Source: Arthrobacter_D sp015752045
GTDB lineage: Bacteria > Actinomycetota > Actinomycetes > Actinomycetales > Micrococcaceae
Direction: 5' to 3'
Assembly (NCBI RefSeq): GCF_015752045.1
Contig: NZ_JADOUS010000003.1
Location: 263,160 to 327,159 of the forward strand
Length of the DNA: 64,000 nucleotides
The number at the start of each line of letters is the position of its first letter. Position 1 is the first letter of the stretch. Shown here piece after piece: positions 53,170 through 61,348 of this stretch. The notes beneath the pieces were generated by a model. It was not told the DNA's origin. It saw only the letters and a program-made list of their open reading frames with translations, and did not search any database. The position numbers and the translations under genes were made by a program.

Positions 53170-54174
53170 ATGATCAGCAGCACCACACGGACTCGGGTCG
53201 GATGGCTGGACAGCCTCCGCGGCGTCGCCATCCTCCTCGTCGTCCTGCTCCATGCGGGCGACGCGCTGAGGATGGCGGTCGGCCCGACGCCCGGACTCGA
53301 CCAGTTCAACCTCCTCCTCGAGCCCTTCCGCATGCCCGTGCTGATGTTCCTCTCCGGCATCCTTCTGCCGCGGTCGGTGGCCAAGCCTGCCCGCGCCTAT
53401 TTCACGGGCAAGGTGTCCCTGGTGGCCTGGCCGTACCTCCTGTGGTCGCTGATCGTCCTGGCCGCGACCGGGGGGCTCGGCACAGGAGCCGTCGGGCAGA
53501 TCGTCTACCTCTCGCCGACCTACCTCTGGTACCTGTGGTTCATCCTCGTCTTCTACGCCGCGGCCTACCCGCTGCGCCGTGTCCCGTCGTCCGTCGTCGC
53601 CGGTGCCTGGCTTGCCGCGTCGTTCGTGATGCCCGACGGCGGCCGCCTCGAGACGATGACCTTCCTGGCGGCGTTCTTCTTCTTCGGCGCATGGTGTGCG
53701 CAGCACGCGCCGATGGTCGAGCGTGCCATCGGCCGACCCTGGGTGCTGGCGCTCGGCGCTGCGTCGGCGATCACGGTGGGCGTCCTCAACCTGGCCGGCA
53801 GGGACGTGCTCTACCGGGGGGAGTTCGCCTGGGGCGTGGTGGGTGCGCTCGGCGTCGTGTGCTGGCTCTTCCCACGGCTCGGTGCCCATCGCGCGACGGC
53901 GGCCCTCGAGTTCGTGGGCCGCTACTCCATCGTCTTCTACGTGGTGCACCTCGGACCCGTGATGCTCACGCTCGCCGTCGCGGACGCCCTCGGGGTCGCC
54001 GGGACCTGGCTGCTGCCGGTCCTGCTCGTGGCCGGTGTCGGGGTTCCGCTGGGCCTGGCGTGGATGTATTCGACGAGGAAGCACGCCTCGGTGAACCTGC
54101 TGTTCGAACTGCCGGCGCTCAAGCGCCGACCGGGCGAGGCGGCGTCGGCCGGAAGGCGTTCGCGAGCGGGGTAG
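53170..54174 (+). CDS. Acyltransferase 3 family membrane protein
   Basis: 334-residue integral membrane acyltransferase with about ten helices. The start VGWLDSLRGVAILLVVLLHAGD contains the family mark R-G-x-A-I-x3-V-x3-H. Such enzymes O-acetylate cell-surface sugars or polymers. The start is uncertain: ATG 53170 is used, ATG 53137 is possible; no ribosome-binding site is decisive. The 226-bp gap between the tRNA and this gene holds only the tRNA terminator. Confidence 0.82.
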   Translation: MISSTTRTRVGWLDSLRGVAILLVVLLHAGDALRMAVGPTPGLDQFNLLLEPFRMPVLMFLSGILLPRSVAKPARAYFTGKVSLVAWPYLLWSLIVLAATGGLGTGAVGQIVYLSPTYLWYLWFILVFYAAAYPLRRVPSSVVAGAWLAASFVMPDGGRLETMTFLAAFFFFGAWCAQHAPMVERAIGRPWVLALGAASAITVGVLNLAGRDVLYRGEFAWGVVGALGVVCWLFPRLGAHRATAALEFVGRYSIVFYVVHLGPVMLTLAVADALGVAGTWLLPVLLVAGVGVPLGLAWMYSTRKHASVNLLFELPALKRRPGEAASAGRRSRAG

Positions 54175-54178
54175 GCGC

Positions 54179-54646
54179 TCAGGCCCGCCGTGTGAGCGTG
54201 GTGGTCAGCAGGAGGTCCTTTGCCGGTCCCGTCACGTCCCACGAGTATTCGATCGAACCGGGTCGGGTGACGGTGAAGTCCACGCGGTAGGTGTCCGGGG
54301 AGCAGGGGTGTTCGTCGCGTGCGTGACCGCGGCCGAGGTCCAGGCGGCACAGCACCCGTCCATCGGGGAAGGTGACCACCACCCGGGCGTCCTCGACGTC
54401 GACACGGTAGGAGCGGAAAGCCGGTCCCCGGTAGGAGGACCAGCAGGCCGTGCCCTCCTCGTCCCAGCGCAGGCCGCCGCCGTCGGGCGTGAAGGTGGTG
54501 GTGCCGGTGAAGGTGCCGGTCGCGCTGCCGGCGCGGTCCAGCATGGTCCGCTCCGTCGTCCACGTGCCGGCGAGGAAGGTGAGAGGATCGGGGACGGGGA
54601 CCGGCCCGACGGTGCGGGATGCGGGCGGCTGCACGGCGTCCTGCAT
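54179..54646 (-). CDS. DUF6314 family protein
   Basis: 155-residue protein with DPLTFLAGTWTTERTM, a Trp-containing start common to lipocalin-like DUF6314 proteins, then regularly spaced beta strands. ATG follows AGGAGGG. Convergent with the acyltransferase gene, divergent from MarR. Function unknown. Confidence 0.65.
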   Translation of the reverse strand: MQDAVQPPASRTVGPVPVPDPLTFLAGTWTTERTMLDRAGSATGTFTGTTTFTPDGGGLRWDEEGTACWSSYRGPAFRSYRVDVEDARVVVTFPDGRVLCRLDLGRGHARDEHPCSPDTYRVDFTVTRPGSIEYSWDVTGPAKDLLLTTTLTRRA

Positions 54647-54725
54647 GGTCCCTCCTCGTGTCGGCTCCGACCCACGCTAGCGCGGCTCCGGCGGCGGCGC
54701 ACCTTGATCAGCGACGTCCAAAAAT

Positions 54726-54740
54726 GTTAGGCTGCCTAAC
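54726..54740 (+). promoter_or_regulatory. Palindrome over MarR gene promoter
   Basis: GTTAGGC-T-GCCTAAC is a perfect 15-bp inverted repeat ending 1 bp before the ATG at 54742. It contains a TAGGCT -10-like box (54728-54733). A regulator bound here would block its own transcription. Confidence 0.65.
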
Positions 54741-54741
54741 T

Positions 54742-55185
54742 ATGAGTTTCGAGACGCCGGACCCGCAGCTGCTGGCCCTGGCGCAGTCCTTCCGCACCAC
54801 CCTGCGCCACACCGTCTACCTGAGCCGCTCCATGGACAGCGACAGCGACATCACCGCCATGCAGATGAGCACCCTCGGCATGGCGGCGGATGCCCCGCTC
54901 CGGGTGAGCCGGGTCGCGGCGAATCTCGGCATCCGGGTCCCCTCGGCGACGGAACAGATCATCAGGCTCGAACAGGCGGGCCTCGTCAGTCGCCGCCCGG
55001 ACCCCACCGACTCACGCGCCGTCCTGGTGCAGCTCACCGAACAGGGCCGCGCCGCGTGGGAGGAGGCCGGCCGGCGTCGCAATGCACGCGTGGCCGCCCT
55101 GCTCGAAGGGCTCGACGACGGCGAGAGGGCCGCGCTCGCCGCCGCCCTGCCCATCATCGAGAAGATCAACCACACCCTCGAGTAG
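54742..55185 (+). CDS. MarR family transcriptional regulator
   Basis: 147-residue winged-helix protein. Recognition part LRVSRVAANLGIRVPSATEQIIRLEQAGLVSRRPDPTDSR-type organisation, with the wing rich in Arg/Asp (RRPDPTDSRAV). No efflux gene is adjacent, so it may act on itself through the palindrome or on distant genes. ATG at 54742 is fixed by the operator and promoter position. Confidence 0.87.
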   Translation: MSFETPDPQLLALAQSFRTTLRHTVYLSRSMDSDSDITAMQMSTLGMAADAPLRVSRVAANLGIRVPSATEQIIRLEQAGLVSRRPDPTDSRAVLVQLTEQGRAAWEEAGRRRNARVAALLEGLDDGERAALAAALPIIEKINHTLE

Positions 55186-55205
55186 GGGAGCGGGGCACCA
55201 CGGCG

Positions 55206-55640
55206 TCATCCGGCGAGGATCGTCGCCGTCCCCTGGTCCTCCACCCCGCCGTAGTAACGGTCCAGCACTGCCGTGAACCACGGCTCCTGCGGCGCGGCCC
55301 GGCTGAAGAGCGTCATGGAGGACCGCAGTTTGCGGGCATCGATCCCGCCGAACACCGCCACGGGGTCGCTGCCGTCCAGGGTGAGGAGGGCCTGGGTGCT
55401 CTCCATCAGCCGGGGTCCCAGGACGGGATGCGACAGGAAGGCCTGCGCCTCGTCGAGCGATGCGATGGCGTACCGGACCGCCGTCGGACTGCTCCCGAGC
55501 CCTGCGATCTGGGGGAACACGAACCACATCCAGTGGCTCGACTTCCGGCCCTGGTTCAGCTCGGCGAGGGCCTGCGCATAGGTGCCACCGGCATCCTGCG
55601 CCTCGACGAATCGCGCCAGGTCGTAGGGGTCGTCGGTCAC
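55206..55640 (-). CDS. DUF1810 family protein
   Basis: 144-residue protein with the family core: LARFVEAQDAGGTYAQALAEL, then GRKSSHWMWFVFPQIAGLG and SHPVLGPRL. The GTG at 55640 has AAGGAGG at ideal spacing, better than an upstream ATG at 55676. Function unknown; calpastatin-like proteins carry the same domain. Confidence 0.87.
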   Translation of the reverse strand: MTDDPYDLARFVEAQDAGGTYAQALAELNQGRKSSHWMWFVFPQIAGLGSSPTAVRYAIASLDEAQAFLSHPVLGPRLMESTQALLTLDGSDPVAVFGGIDARKLRSSMTLFSRAAPQEPWFTAVLDRYYGGVEDQGTATILAG

Positions 55641-55691
55641 TCGTGCCTCCTTCAGTCGGGGGTGCGGATTCTTCATCGGTAGCGAACACAC

Positions 55692-55726
55692 CTGACATCG
55701 CTGCCGTCTGTCGTTAGCGTTGAAGG
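55692..55726 (+). promoter_or_regulatory. Promoter of thioredoxin gene, leaderless
   Basis: CTGACA (55692-55697), 17-bp spacer, TAGCGT (55715-55720), 6 nt, ATG 55727: the most complete promoter of the leaderless type in the window. Confidence 0.65.
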
Positions 55727-56116
55727 ATGTCGACAATCAATATCACCGAGGCAAGCTTCCCCGAAACCATCGAGGGCAACGACATCGTGTTCGTTGACTT
55801 CTGGGCCGAGTGGTGTGGCCCGTGCAAGCAGTTCGCGCCGGTGTACGATGCCGTGTCGCAGAAGCACGAGGACGTCACCTTCGCGAAGGTGGACACCGAG
55901 GTCGAGCAGTCGCTCGCTGCCGCCGCGGGCATCACCTCCATCCCCACGCTGATGGCGTTCCGCGACAAGGTGCTGGTCTTCTCGCAGCCGGGCGCCCTGA
56001 ACGCGACCCAGTTCGGCGAACTCGTCGACGCCGTGAAGGGCCTGGACATGAAGGCCGTGCACGAGCAGATCGCCCAGCAGCAGGCCGCGGGGCCCGCAGC
56101 CGCCGACGGCCAGTAG
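55727..56116 (+). CDS. trxA: Thioredoxin
   Basis: 129-residue thioredoxin fold protein with active-site WCGPCK (C30, C33), the cis-proline motif SIPTLMAF and a C-terminal extension rich in Ala/Gln. It reduces disulphides in cytoplasmic proteins. TAGCGT box 6 nt upstream of ATG; also a TGAAGG that could help initiation. A terminator follows. Confidence 0.92.
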   Translation: MSTINITEASFPETIEGNDIVFVDFWAEWCGPCKQFAPVYDAVSQKHEDVTFAKVDTEVEQSLAAAAGITSIPTLMAFRDKVLVFSQPGALNATQFGELVDAVKGLDMKAVHEQIAQQQAAGPAAADGQ

Positions 56117-56135
56117 TCGCCCCGAAGAATCGGGA

Positions 56136-56170
56136 AAGCCCCGCACTCCTTCGAGTGCGGGGCTTCTTCG
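56136..56170. terminator. Terminator between thioredoxin and ABM genes
   Basis: 13-bp stem AAGCCCCGCACTC (56136-56148) with its complement (56153-56165), CTTC loop, then TTCTTCG. Convergent genes on both sides. Confidence 0.85.
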
Positions 56171-56191
56171 TCCGTCGGTCCGGGCGCCTGG

Positions 56192-56479
56192 TCAGGCCTG
56201 GTCCGAGCGCACGACCTCCACCGGACGGGCCAGCAGGGCGCTCAGGGATTCGCCGAGGTCCTGGATGGCGGGGCCGCGCAGGTGCTGGTCCAGGAGTTCG
56301 GTGGACTCCCACTGCTCGGTGAGGAGGATGCGGTCCTCCCGGGCATCCGTGATCTCGTAGCGGATGCAGCCGGGCTCCTCCACCACCTGTTCGATGGCGA
56401 TGCCGAGGGCGAGCTTCACACGGAAGAACTCGCCGTCGAGCGGGGTGAATACTGCGGTGACGTCTACGGGCTGGCTCAT
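56192..56479 (-). CDS. Antibiotic biosynthesis monooxygenase (ABM) domain protein
   Basis: 95-residue ferredoxin-like ABM protein: VTAVFTPLDGEFFRVKLAL, then EPGCIRYEI and LLTEQWES, all typical. Members act as small monooxygenases or heme-related enzymes; here only the domain is recognised. TAGGGT lies 6 nt before the ATG, with GGAGG in the spacer. Confidence 0.83.
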   Translation of the reverse strand: MSQPVDVTAVFTPLDGEFFRVKLALGIAIEQVVEEPGCIRYEITDAREDRILLTEQWESTELLDQHLRGPAIQDLGESLSALLARPVEVVRSDQA

Positions 56480-56501
56480 CCTCCAACCCTAGCGGTGGCC
56501 G

Positions 56502-56560
56502 GCCCGTCCGCAGCATCGCGGCGCGGCGGCCCTCCGCGCAGCCCGTCCGCAGCATCGCGG
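56502..56560. repeat. 20-bp direct repeat pair
   Basis: GCCCGTCCGCAGCATCGCGG occurs at 56502-56521 and at 56541-56560, 39 bp apart, in the 121-bp gap between the ABM and glycosylase genes. Confidence 0.8.
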
Positions 56561-56600
56561 TCCGCTGTCGCAAGGGCTGTCGCCGGTGCCGCCGTCGTCG

Positions 56601-57575
56601 TCAGCGCCGGCGGTGGTCCTCCGGCGAGAGCCGCGGGCCGAACGTCGGCTTGCGGAACCCGCTGGCGTAGAGCGAGCGGACCACGCGCTGGCGGTGGCCC
56701 TTCCACGGCCTCAGGAGTTCGATCATGCCGGCGTCGTCGGTACGCCGGCCGGTGAGCGCGGCACCCACGTAGGCGGCGAGGTGGTAGTCGCCCACCGAGA
56801 TGGAATCGGGACAGCCGTGCGTCCGCTGCACCACCTCGGCCACCGTCCAGACGCCGATCCCCGGCACGGACCGGAGGCCTGCACGGACGGCGTCGCCCCC
56901 GGCCAGCGACGCGAGGCGTTCCAGGCCGGTGGCCACGAGCGCCGCCTTCAGGATGGTGGACGAGCGCTGGGCGTCGACGCCGGCCTTGTGCCAGTCCCAG
57001 GACGGGACCCGGCGCCACTGGTCGGCGGTCGGTGGGAGGCGGAGCCCGGCGGGTCCGACGTCGCCGGCGCCGGGAGCGGCATCCCCGTACCGGGCCAGCA
57101 GATAGCGCCAGGCGCGCTTGGCCTCGATGCCGGTCACCCTCTGCTCGAGGACGGCCCGTGCGACGGTGTCGAGCATGCGCCCCGATGACGGCAGGCGCAG
57201 CCCGGGACTGAGGTACCTCCCCTTGCGGGCGAGGTCGGGCAGGGTGGCGCGGAACTCGGACGCGTCGAACGCGCTCCAGTCGTCGTCCGCGCCGAGCAGG
57301 CGGGGGACGGACGCGAGCGCGCAGGCCGCACCGGGTCCCCACGCCCTGGCCTGGACGCGGCTCTCGTTCAGCGACCCGCGCTGGCGCAGGGCCAGGGTGA
57401 CCGGTCCGTCCGCGGTCCGGAACGCGAGCCAGTGATCCGGGCCCTGCACGATGAACGACGGGTCATGCGGCCCGCACTGCAGGGAACCGATGGTCCTGGC
57501 CAGGTTGTACGGGCCGTCGGGCACCCACTCGGCGGCCTCCGCACCCGAGGGCACGACGGCGGGAGCGATGGTCAT
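56601..57575 (-). CDS. HhH-GPD DNA glycosylase (AlkA/3-methyladenine type)
   Basis: 324-residue base-excision repair enzyme. The HhH motif and catalytic part are SVPGIGVWTVAEVVQRTHGCPDSISVGDYHLA-like, with the catalytic Asp in GDYHLA. MLDTVARAVLEQRVTGIEAKRAW is the helix bundle that precedes it. It removes alkylated purines from DNA. An N-terminal beta domain like that of AlkA is plausible. ATG at 57575. Confidence 0.85.
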   Translation of the reverse strand: MTIAPAVVPSGAEAAEWVPDGPYNLARTIGSLQCGPHDPSFIVQGPDHWLAFRTADGPVTLALRQRGSLNESRVQARAWGPGAACALASVPRLLGADDDWSAFDASEFRATLPDLARKGRYLSPGLRLPSSGRMLDTVARAVLEQRVTGIEAKRAWRYLLARYGDAAPGAGDVGPAGLRLPPTADQWRRVPSWDWHKAGVDAQRSSTILKAALVATGLERLASLAGGDAVRAGLRSVPGIGVWTVAEVVQRTHGCPDSISVGDYHLAAYVGAALTGRRTDDAGMIELLRPWKGHRQRVVRSLYASGFRKPTFGPRLSPEDHRRR

Positions 57576-57687
57576 GGGTCAATCGTGCCACGGTGCCGCT
57601 GGTGTCCGGGCCGGACGGCGTGTCCCCCCGTTCCGTTCCGGGCGGGAGTAGCATCGGGCATCCGGTGGAATTGTCGTGAGGACACCA

Positions 57688-58941
57688 ATGGCAGTGGCGC
57701 GCAGGGATCGGGAGCGGATCACGTCCCCGACCGTGCCCGGGGCGCGTTGCCGCACGCCGTCCACCCTCGCACGTCTCGTCGTCCTCCTGTGGGTGGTCCT
57801 GCTGTGCAGCGGGTGCACGGGCGGGCCGGGGGAGGAGGCGGCGACCCCGGCACCGCGACCGACGCCCTCCGCGCAGTCCTCGCCGCCCCCCGTGGCCTGC
57901 GACGACTGCGCGAGTATCGTCCTCACGGGAGACCTCCTGGTGCATCCGCAACTGTGGGAGCAGGCCGCGGAGGACGCCGTGGTGACGGGGAGGCCTCCGC
58001 TCGATTTCGAGCCGCTCCTCGCGGGCCAGCGCCCCTACCTCGCGGCCGCCACGCTGGGAATCTGCCACCTCGAGACGCCTGTGGCCGACGCGGAAGGGCC
58101 CTTCGCGGGGTACCCGCGGTTCAACGTCCCCCCGCAGATCATCACCGCAGCCAGGGACGTCGGCTACGACGCCTGCACCACCGCCAGCAACCACTCCCTG
58201 GACTGGGGGCCGGAGGGCGTCGAGCGGACCCTGGCGGCCCTGGACGCGGCGGGCCTCGACCATACCGGTTCCTACGCCCGCGCCGCGGACGCGGAGGAGA
58301 TCCTCGTCCTCGACCGAGCGGGGGCGAGGGTGGCGGTCATCGAGGCGACCTACGGCCTGAACGGGCTCGTGCCCGATCAACCCTGGCGGGTGGACCTGCT
58401 CGACGCACCGACGATGATCGCCAAAGCGACGGCCGCGAGGGCCCTGGGAGCCGACATCGTCGTCGCGGCACTCCACGCCGGCGACGAGTACTCCTCGGTC
58501 CCGAACGCCCAGCAGACGGAGGTCGCGCACGCGCTCGCCGACAGCGGCCAGGTGGACTTCATCTACGGACACCACACCCACTCGGTCCTGCCCATCGAGA
58601 AGTACAACGGCACGTGGATCGTCTACGGCCTGGGGAACGGGGTGACCGAGCTGTCACCGACCTACCAGGTCAACAACGAGGGACTGATGGTCCGGGCCCG
58701 CCTCAGCCGGGAAGACGCGGGCACCTGGTCGGTCTCCGGGCTCGACTGGCTGCCGTCCCTGATCGTCGCCGACCCGTACCGCTGGTGCTCCCTGGCCCCC
58801 GACCGGCCCGCCGGGGCCTGCTCGTCGCCCGAGCAGGAGGCGGCCGTCCGGGAGCGCACCCGAAGCGTGGTCGAATCCCTCGGCGCCGCCGGTGCGGGAG
58901 CCCGCCCGTGGGACCTGTCCGCCGAGGGCACGGGGCGTTAG
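57688..58941 (+). CDS. CapA family lipoprotein (poly-gamma-glutamate type metallophosphatase fold)
   Basis: 417-residue lipoprotein: lipobox LLCSGC (Cys 43), a Pro/Ser-rich linker, then a CapA domain. TGDLLVHPQLW, TASNHSLDWGPEG and IYGHHTHSVLPIEKYNG are the metal-binding blocks of this calcineurin-like fold. In capsule producers CapA helps anchor or export poly-gamma-glutamate; other proteins with it are phosphatases, and no capBC partner is here. ATG 57688 follows GAGGAC; a GTG 12 bases earlier is possible. Its stop overlaps that of the convergent dehydrogenase gene. Confidence 0.85.
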   Translation: MAVARRDRERITSPTVPGARCRTPSTLARLVVLLWVVLLCSGCTGGPGEEAATPAPRPTPSAQSSPPPVACDDCASIVLTGDLLVHPQLWEQAAEDAVVTGRPPLDFEPLLAGQRPYLAAATLGICHLETPVADAEGPFAGYPRFNVPPQIITAARDVGYDACTTASNHSLDWGPEGVERTLAALDAAGLDHTGSYARAADAEEILVLDRAGARVAVIEATYGLNGLVPDQPWRVDLLDAPTMIAKATAARALGADIVVAALHAGDEYSSVPNAQQTEVAHALADSGQVDFIYGHHTHSVLPIEKYNGTWIVYGLGNGVTELSPTYQVNNEGLMVRARLSREDAGTWSVSGLDWLPSLIVADPYRWCSLAPDRPAGACSSPEQEAAVRERTRSVVESLGAAGAGARPWDLSAEGTGR

Positions 58942-60020
58942 GACGTCCCCGCGATGGTGCGCGCGATCGTGTCGCCCAGTGACGCCGTCGTCCCGGTTCC
59001 GCCCAGGTCCCGCGTGAGCGCGTCCCCGCCCGCGGCGAGCACCGATTCGATCGCGGAGAGGATGCACGCCGCGGCGTCCGCCTCCCCGAGGTGCTCGAGC
59101 ATCATCGAGGCGCTCCAGATCTGGCCCACCGGGTTGGCGATGCCCTGGCCCGCGATATCGGGGGCTGAGCCGTGCACCGGTTCGAAGAGGCTGGGGAACG
59201 TGCGGTCCGGGTTGATGTTGCCGCTGGGGGCCACGCCGATGGTGCCGGTGCAGGCCGGCCCGAGGTCGGAGAGGATGTCGCCGAAGAGGTTGCTGGCCAC
59301 GACGACGTCGAACCAGTCGGGGTGCAGCACGAAGTTCGCGCAGAGGATGTCGATGTGGAACTTGTCCACACGGACGTCCCCGTAGTGCGCCGCCATCGCC
59401 TCCACCCGCTCGTCCCAGTAGGGCATGGTGATCGAGATGCCGTTGCTCTTCGTCGCGGACGTCAGGTGCTTCTTCCCGCGCCGCTGCGCGAGCTCGAACG
59501 CGTACCGGAGGATCCGGTCCACGCCGACACGGGTCATCACCGTGTCCTGGATGACGGTCTCGCGGTCCGTCCCCTCGAACATGCGGCCGCCCACACTCGA
59601 GTACTCGCCCTCGGTGTTCTCGCGGACCACGTAGAAATCGACGTCGCCCGGCTTCCGCCCGGCGAGCGGACTGGTGATCCCCGGCAGCAGGCGTACCGGG
59701 CGCAGGTTCGCGTACTGGTCGAAGTGGCGCCGGAACTGCAGCAGGCTGCCCCACAGGGACACGTGGTCGGGGACGACGTCGGGCCAGCCGACCGCACCGA
59801 AGAAGATGGCGTCGAAGGTGCGCAGCTCCTCGAACCAGCCGTCGGGCAGCATCTGCCCGTGCGCCACGTAGTACTCCGCGCTGGCGTAGTCGAACTCGAC
59901 GGTGTCGACGGTGAATCCGAACCTGTCCGCGGCTGCCCGGAGCGCCCTCAGCCCCTCCGGCACGACCTCCTTGCCGATGCCGTCCCCCGCGATCACCGCG
60001 ATCCTGTACGTCCTGGTCAT
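58938..60020 (-). CDS. Tartrate/D-malate dehydrogenase (isocitrate/isopropylmalate dehydrogenase family)
   Basis: 360-residue NAD-dependent decarboxylating dehydrogenase. Opening IAVIAGDGIGKEV, then RENTEGEYSS, the catalytic Lys-Asn step TSATKSNG, and VASNLFGDILSD with GPACTGTIGVAPSGNI identify the tartrate dehydrogenase branch rather than leuB. It oxidises tartrate or D-malate. AAGGAG lies 9 nt before ATG 60020. The neighbouring upstream permease on the same strand might import the substrate. Confidence 0.85.
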   Translation of the reverse strand: MTRTYRIAVIAGDGIGKEVVPEGLRALRAAADRFGFTVDTVEFDYASAEYYVAHGQMLPDGWFEELRTFDAIFFGAVGWPDVVPDHVSLWGSLLQFRRHFDQYANLRPVRLLPGITSPLAGRKPGDVDFYVVRENTEGEYSSVGGRMFEGTDRETVIQDTVMTRVGVDRILRYAFELAQRRGKKHLTSATKSNGISITMPYWDERVEAMAAHYGDVRVDKFHIDILCANFVLHPDWFDVVVASNLFGDILSDLGPACTGTIGVAPSGNINPDRTFPSLFEPVHGSAPDIAGQGIANPVGQIWSASMMLEHLGEADAAACILSAIESVLAAGGDALTRDLGGTGTTASLGDTIARTIAGTS

Positions 60021-60066
60021 ATCCGGGTCTCCTTCATCGGCTCGGTGCTGTCCCCCCACCCTAGGC

Positions 60067-61224
60067 TCAGGCGCCGGACAGCCACAGCGCGGCGACGGCG
60101 GCGGGCAGCATCAGCGAGGTGACCAGCAGGCCGATCAGGCCGAACGGCACCCACCGGATGTGGAGACCCAGCGAGCGCAGTCGCTCGGCCCAGAGCAGCG
60201 TCGCGAGGGAGCCCCACGGGGTGACGAGCGGACCGAGATTGACGCCGATCAGCAGCGCCGCGAGCCGGAGGGGTGACCCTGCGGCGGGTTCGAGGGCCAG
60301 ATAGGCGGGCAGGTTGTTCACGGCATTGGCGCCCGCCGCACCGGCGGCCGCGAGTTGCAGCAGGTCGGTCAACCCCTCTCCGGTCCCGGCCGCCGGGGCG
60401 AGGAAGGCATCGAGTCCCTGGGCGTGGGCCGCGGTCACGAGCACGAAGAGGCTGAGCGCGAGGAGGAGCGGATTGACGGGGATGAGCCGGAACGTGAGCG
60501 CGTCGCGGCGCCGGACGGCGAAGAGGACAGTGAGGACGACGGCGGCGAGGGTGGCGCTGAGGGCCACCGGGATCCCGCTGACCAGCGCGGGAAGGAGGAG
60601 GGCGAGGACCACATAGCCGCAGCGCAGCAGGACGCGGTCATCGGCCGCTCGGGAGGGGGCGGGGGAGAACCGTCCCACGAGGTGCCGTCGGAAGATCAGG
60701 AGCAGGACGGCGCAGGGCACGACGACGCCGACGACGGCGGGCCCGTACACGAGCTCCGCGAACGCGGACGGGCTGAGCTGCAGACGCTGCTGCACCAGCA
60801 GGTTCGTGAGGTTGGACACGGGCAGGAGCAGCGACGCCGTGTTGGCGAGCCAGACGATCGTCACTGCGAACGGCAGCGGCGGCAGGCCGGCCCGGCGGGC
60901 GAGCAGGACCACGAGCGGTGTGAGCAGGACGGCCGTCGTGTCGAGGGAGAAGAACACCGTGCAGGCGACGGCGAGGAGGACCGTCACGAGCCACAGCACC
61001 AGGGTGCGGCCGCCGGCGAGGCGTGCCGAGCCTGCGATGATGCGCTCGAACACGCCGGCTGAGAACAGGAGGTCGGTGACCACGGTCATGGCCGTCACGA
61101 ACAGCAGGATCGGCCAGATGCGCTCCCACAGGGCTGCAAGGTCCGGGCCGGGCAGCAGCCCGGTCAGGACGCAGAGCACCGCGATGACGGGCAGGATCGC
61201 ATGCGAGGCGTTGCGCAGGTTCAA
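60067..61224 (-). CDS. SLC13/ArsB-type anion permease
   Basis: 385-residue membrane protein with about ten helices. Hairpin motifs LPVSNLTNLLVQ and AVNNLPAYLAL, where short re-entrant loops carry Asn residues, are shared by ArsB and the DASS/SLC13 ion transporters. The TTG at 61224, with GGAGACC 7 nt upstream, is taken as start. Close location before a tartrate/malate dehydrogenase (46 bp) suggests dicarboxylate uptake; arsenite efflux is the alternative, but no ars genes are nearby. Confidence 0.75.
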   Translation of the reverse strand: MNLRNASHAILPVIAVLCVLTGLLPGPDLAALWERIWPILLFVTAMTVVTDLLFSAGVFERIIAGSARLAGGRTLVLWLVTVLLAVACTVFFSLDTTAVLLTPLVVLLARRAGLPPLPFAVTIVWLANTASLLLPVSNLTNLLVQQRLQLSPSAFAELVYGPAVVGVVVPCAVLLLIFRRHLVGRFSPAPSRAADDRVLLRCGYVVLALLLPALVSGIPVALSATLAAVVLTVLFAVRRRDALTFRLIPVNPLLLALSLFVLVTAAHAQGLDAFLAPAAGTGEGLTDLLQLAAAGAAGANAVNNLPAYLALEPAAGSPLRLAALLIGVNLGPLVTPWGSLATLLWAERLRSLGLHIRWVPFGLIGLLVTSLMLPAAVAALWLSGA

Positions 61225-61335
61225 GGGCGGTCTCCGTTCCGCGGGCCAGTATGGCACGGCGCCCCGACGGCCGCCGCGGCCGGCGCCGACGTCCCGCGAC
61301 GTAACAGCGGCGCGGAGGTTGGGGGAGCCAACCGG

Positions 61336-61348
61336 TAGCTTTGTAGTC
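61336..61348 (+). promoter_or_regulatory. -10 box with near-leaderless start for cbs
   Basis: TAGCTT (61336-61341) lies 7 nt before ATG 61349. No ribosome-binding site. Confidence 0.4.

Noticed and set aside
57676..57687. GTG at 57676 as start of the CapA-like lipoprotein
   Set aside because: ATG at 57688 has GAGGAC at proper spacing; the GTG has no ribosome-binding site. Not fully excluded.
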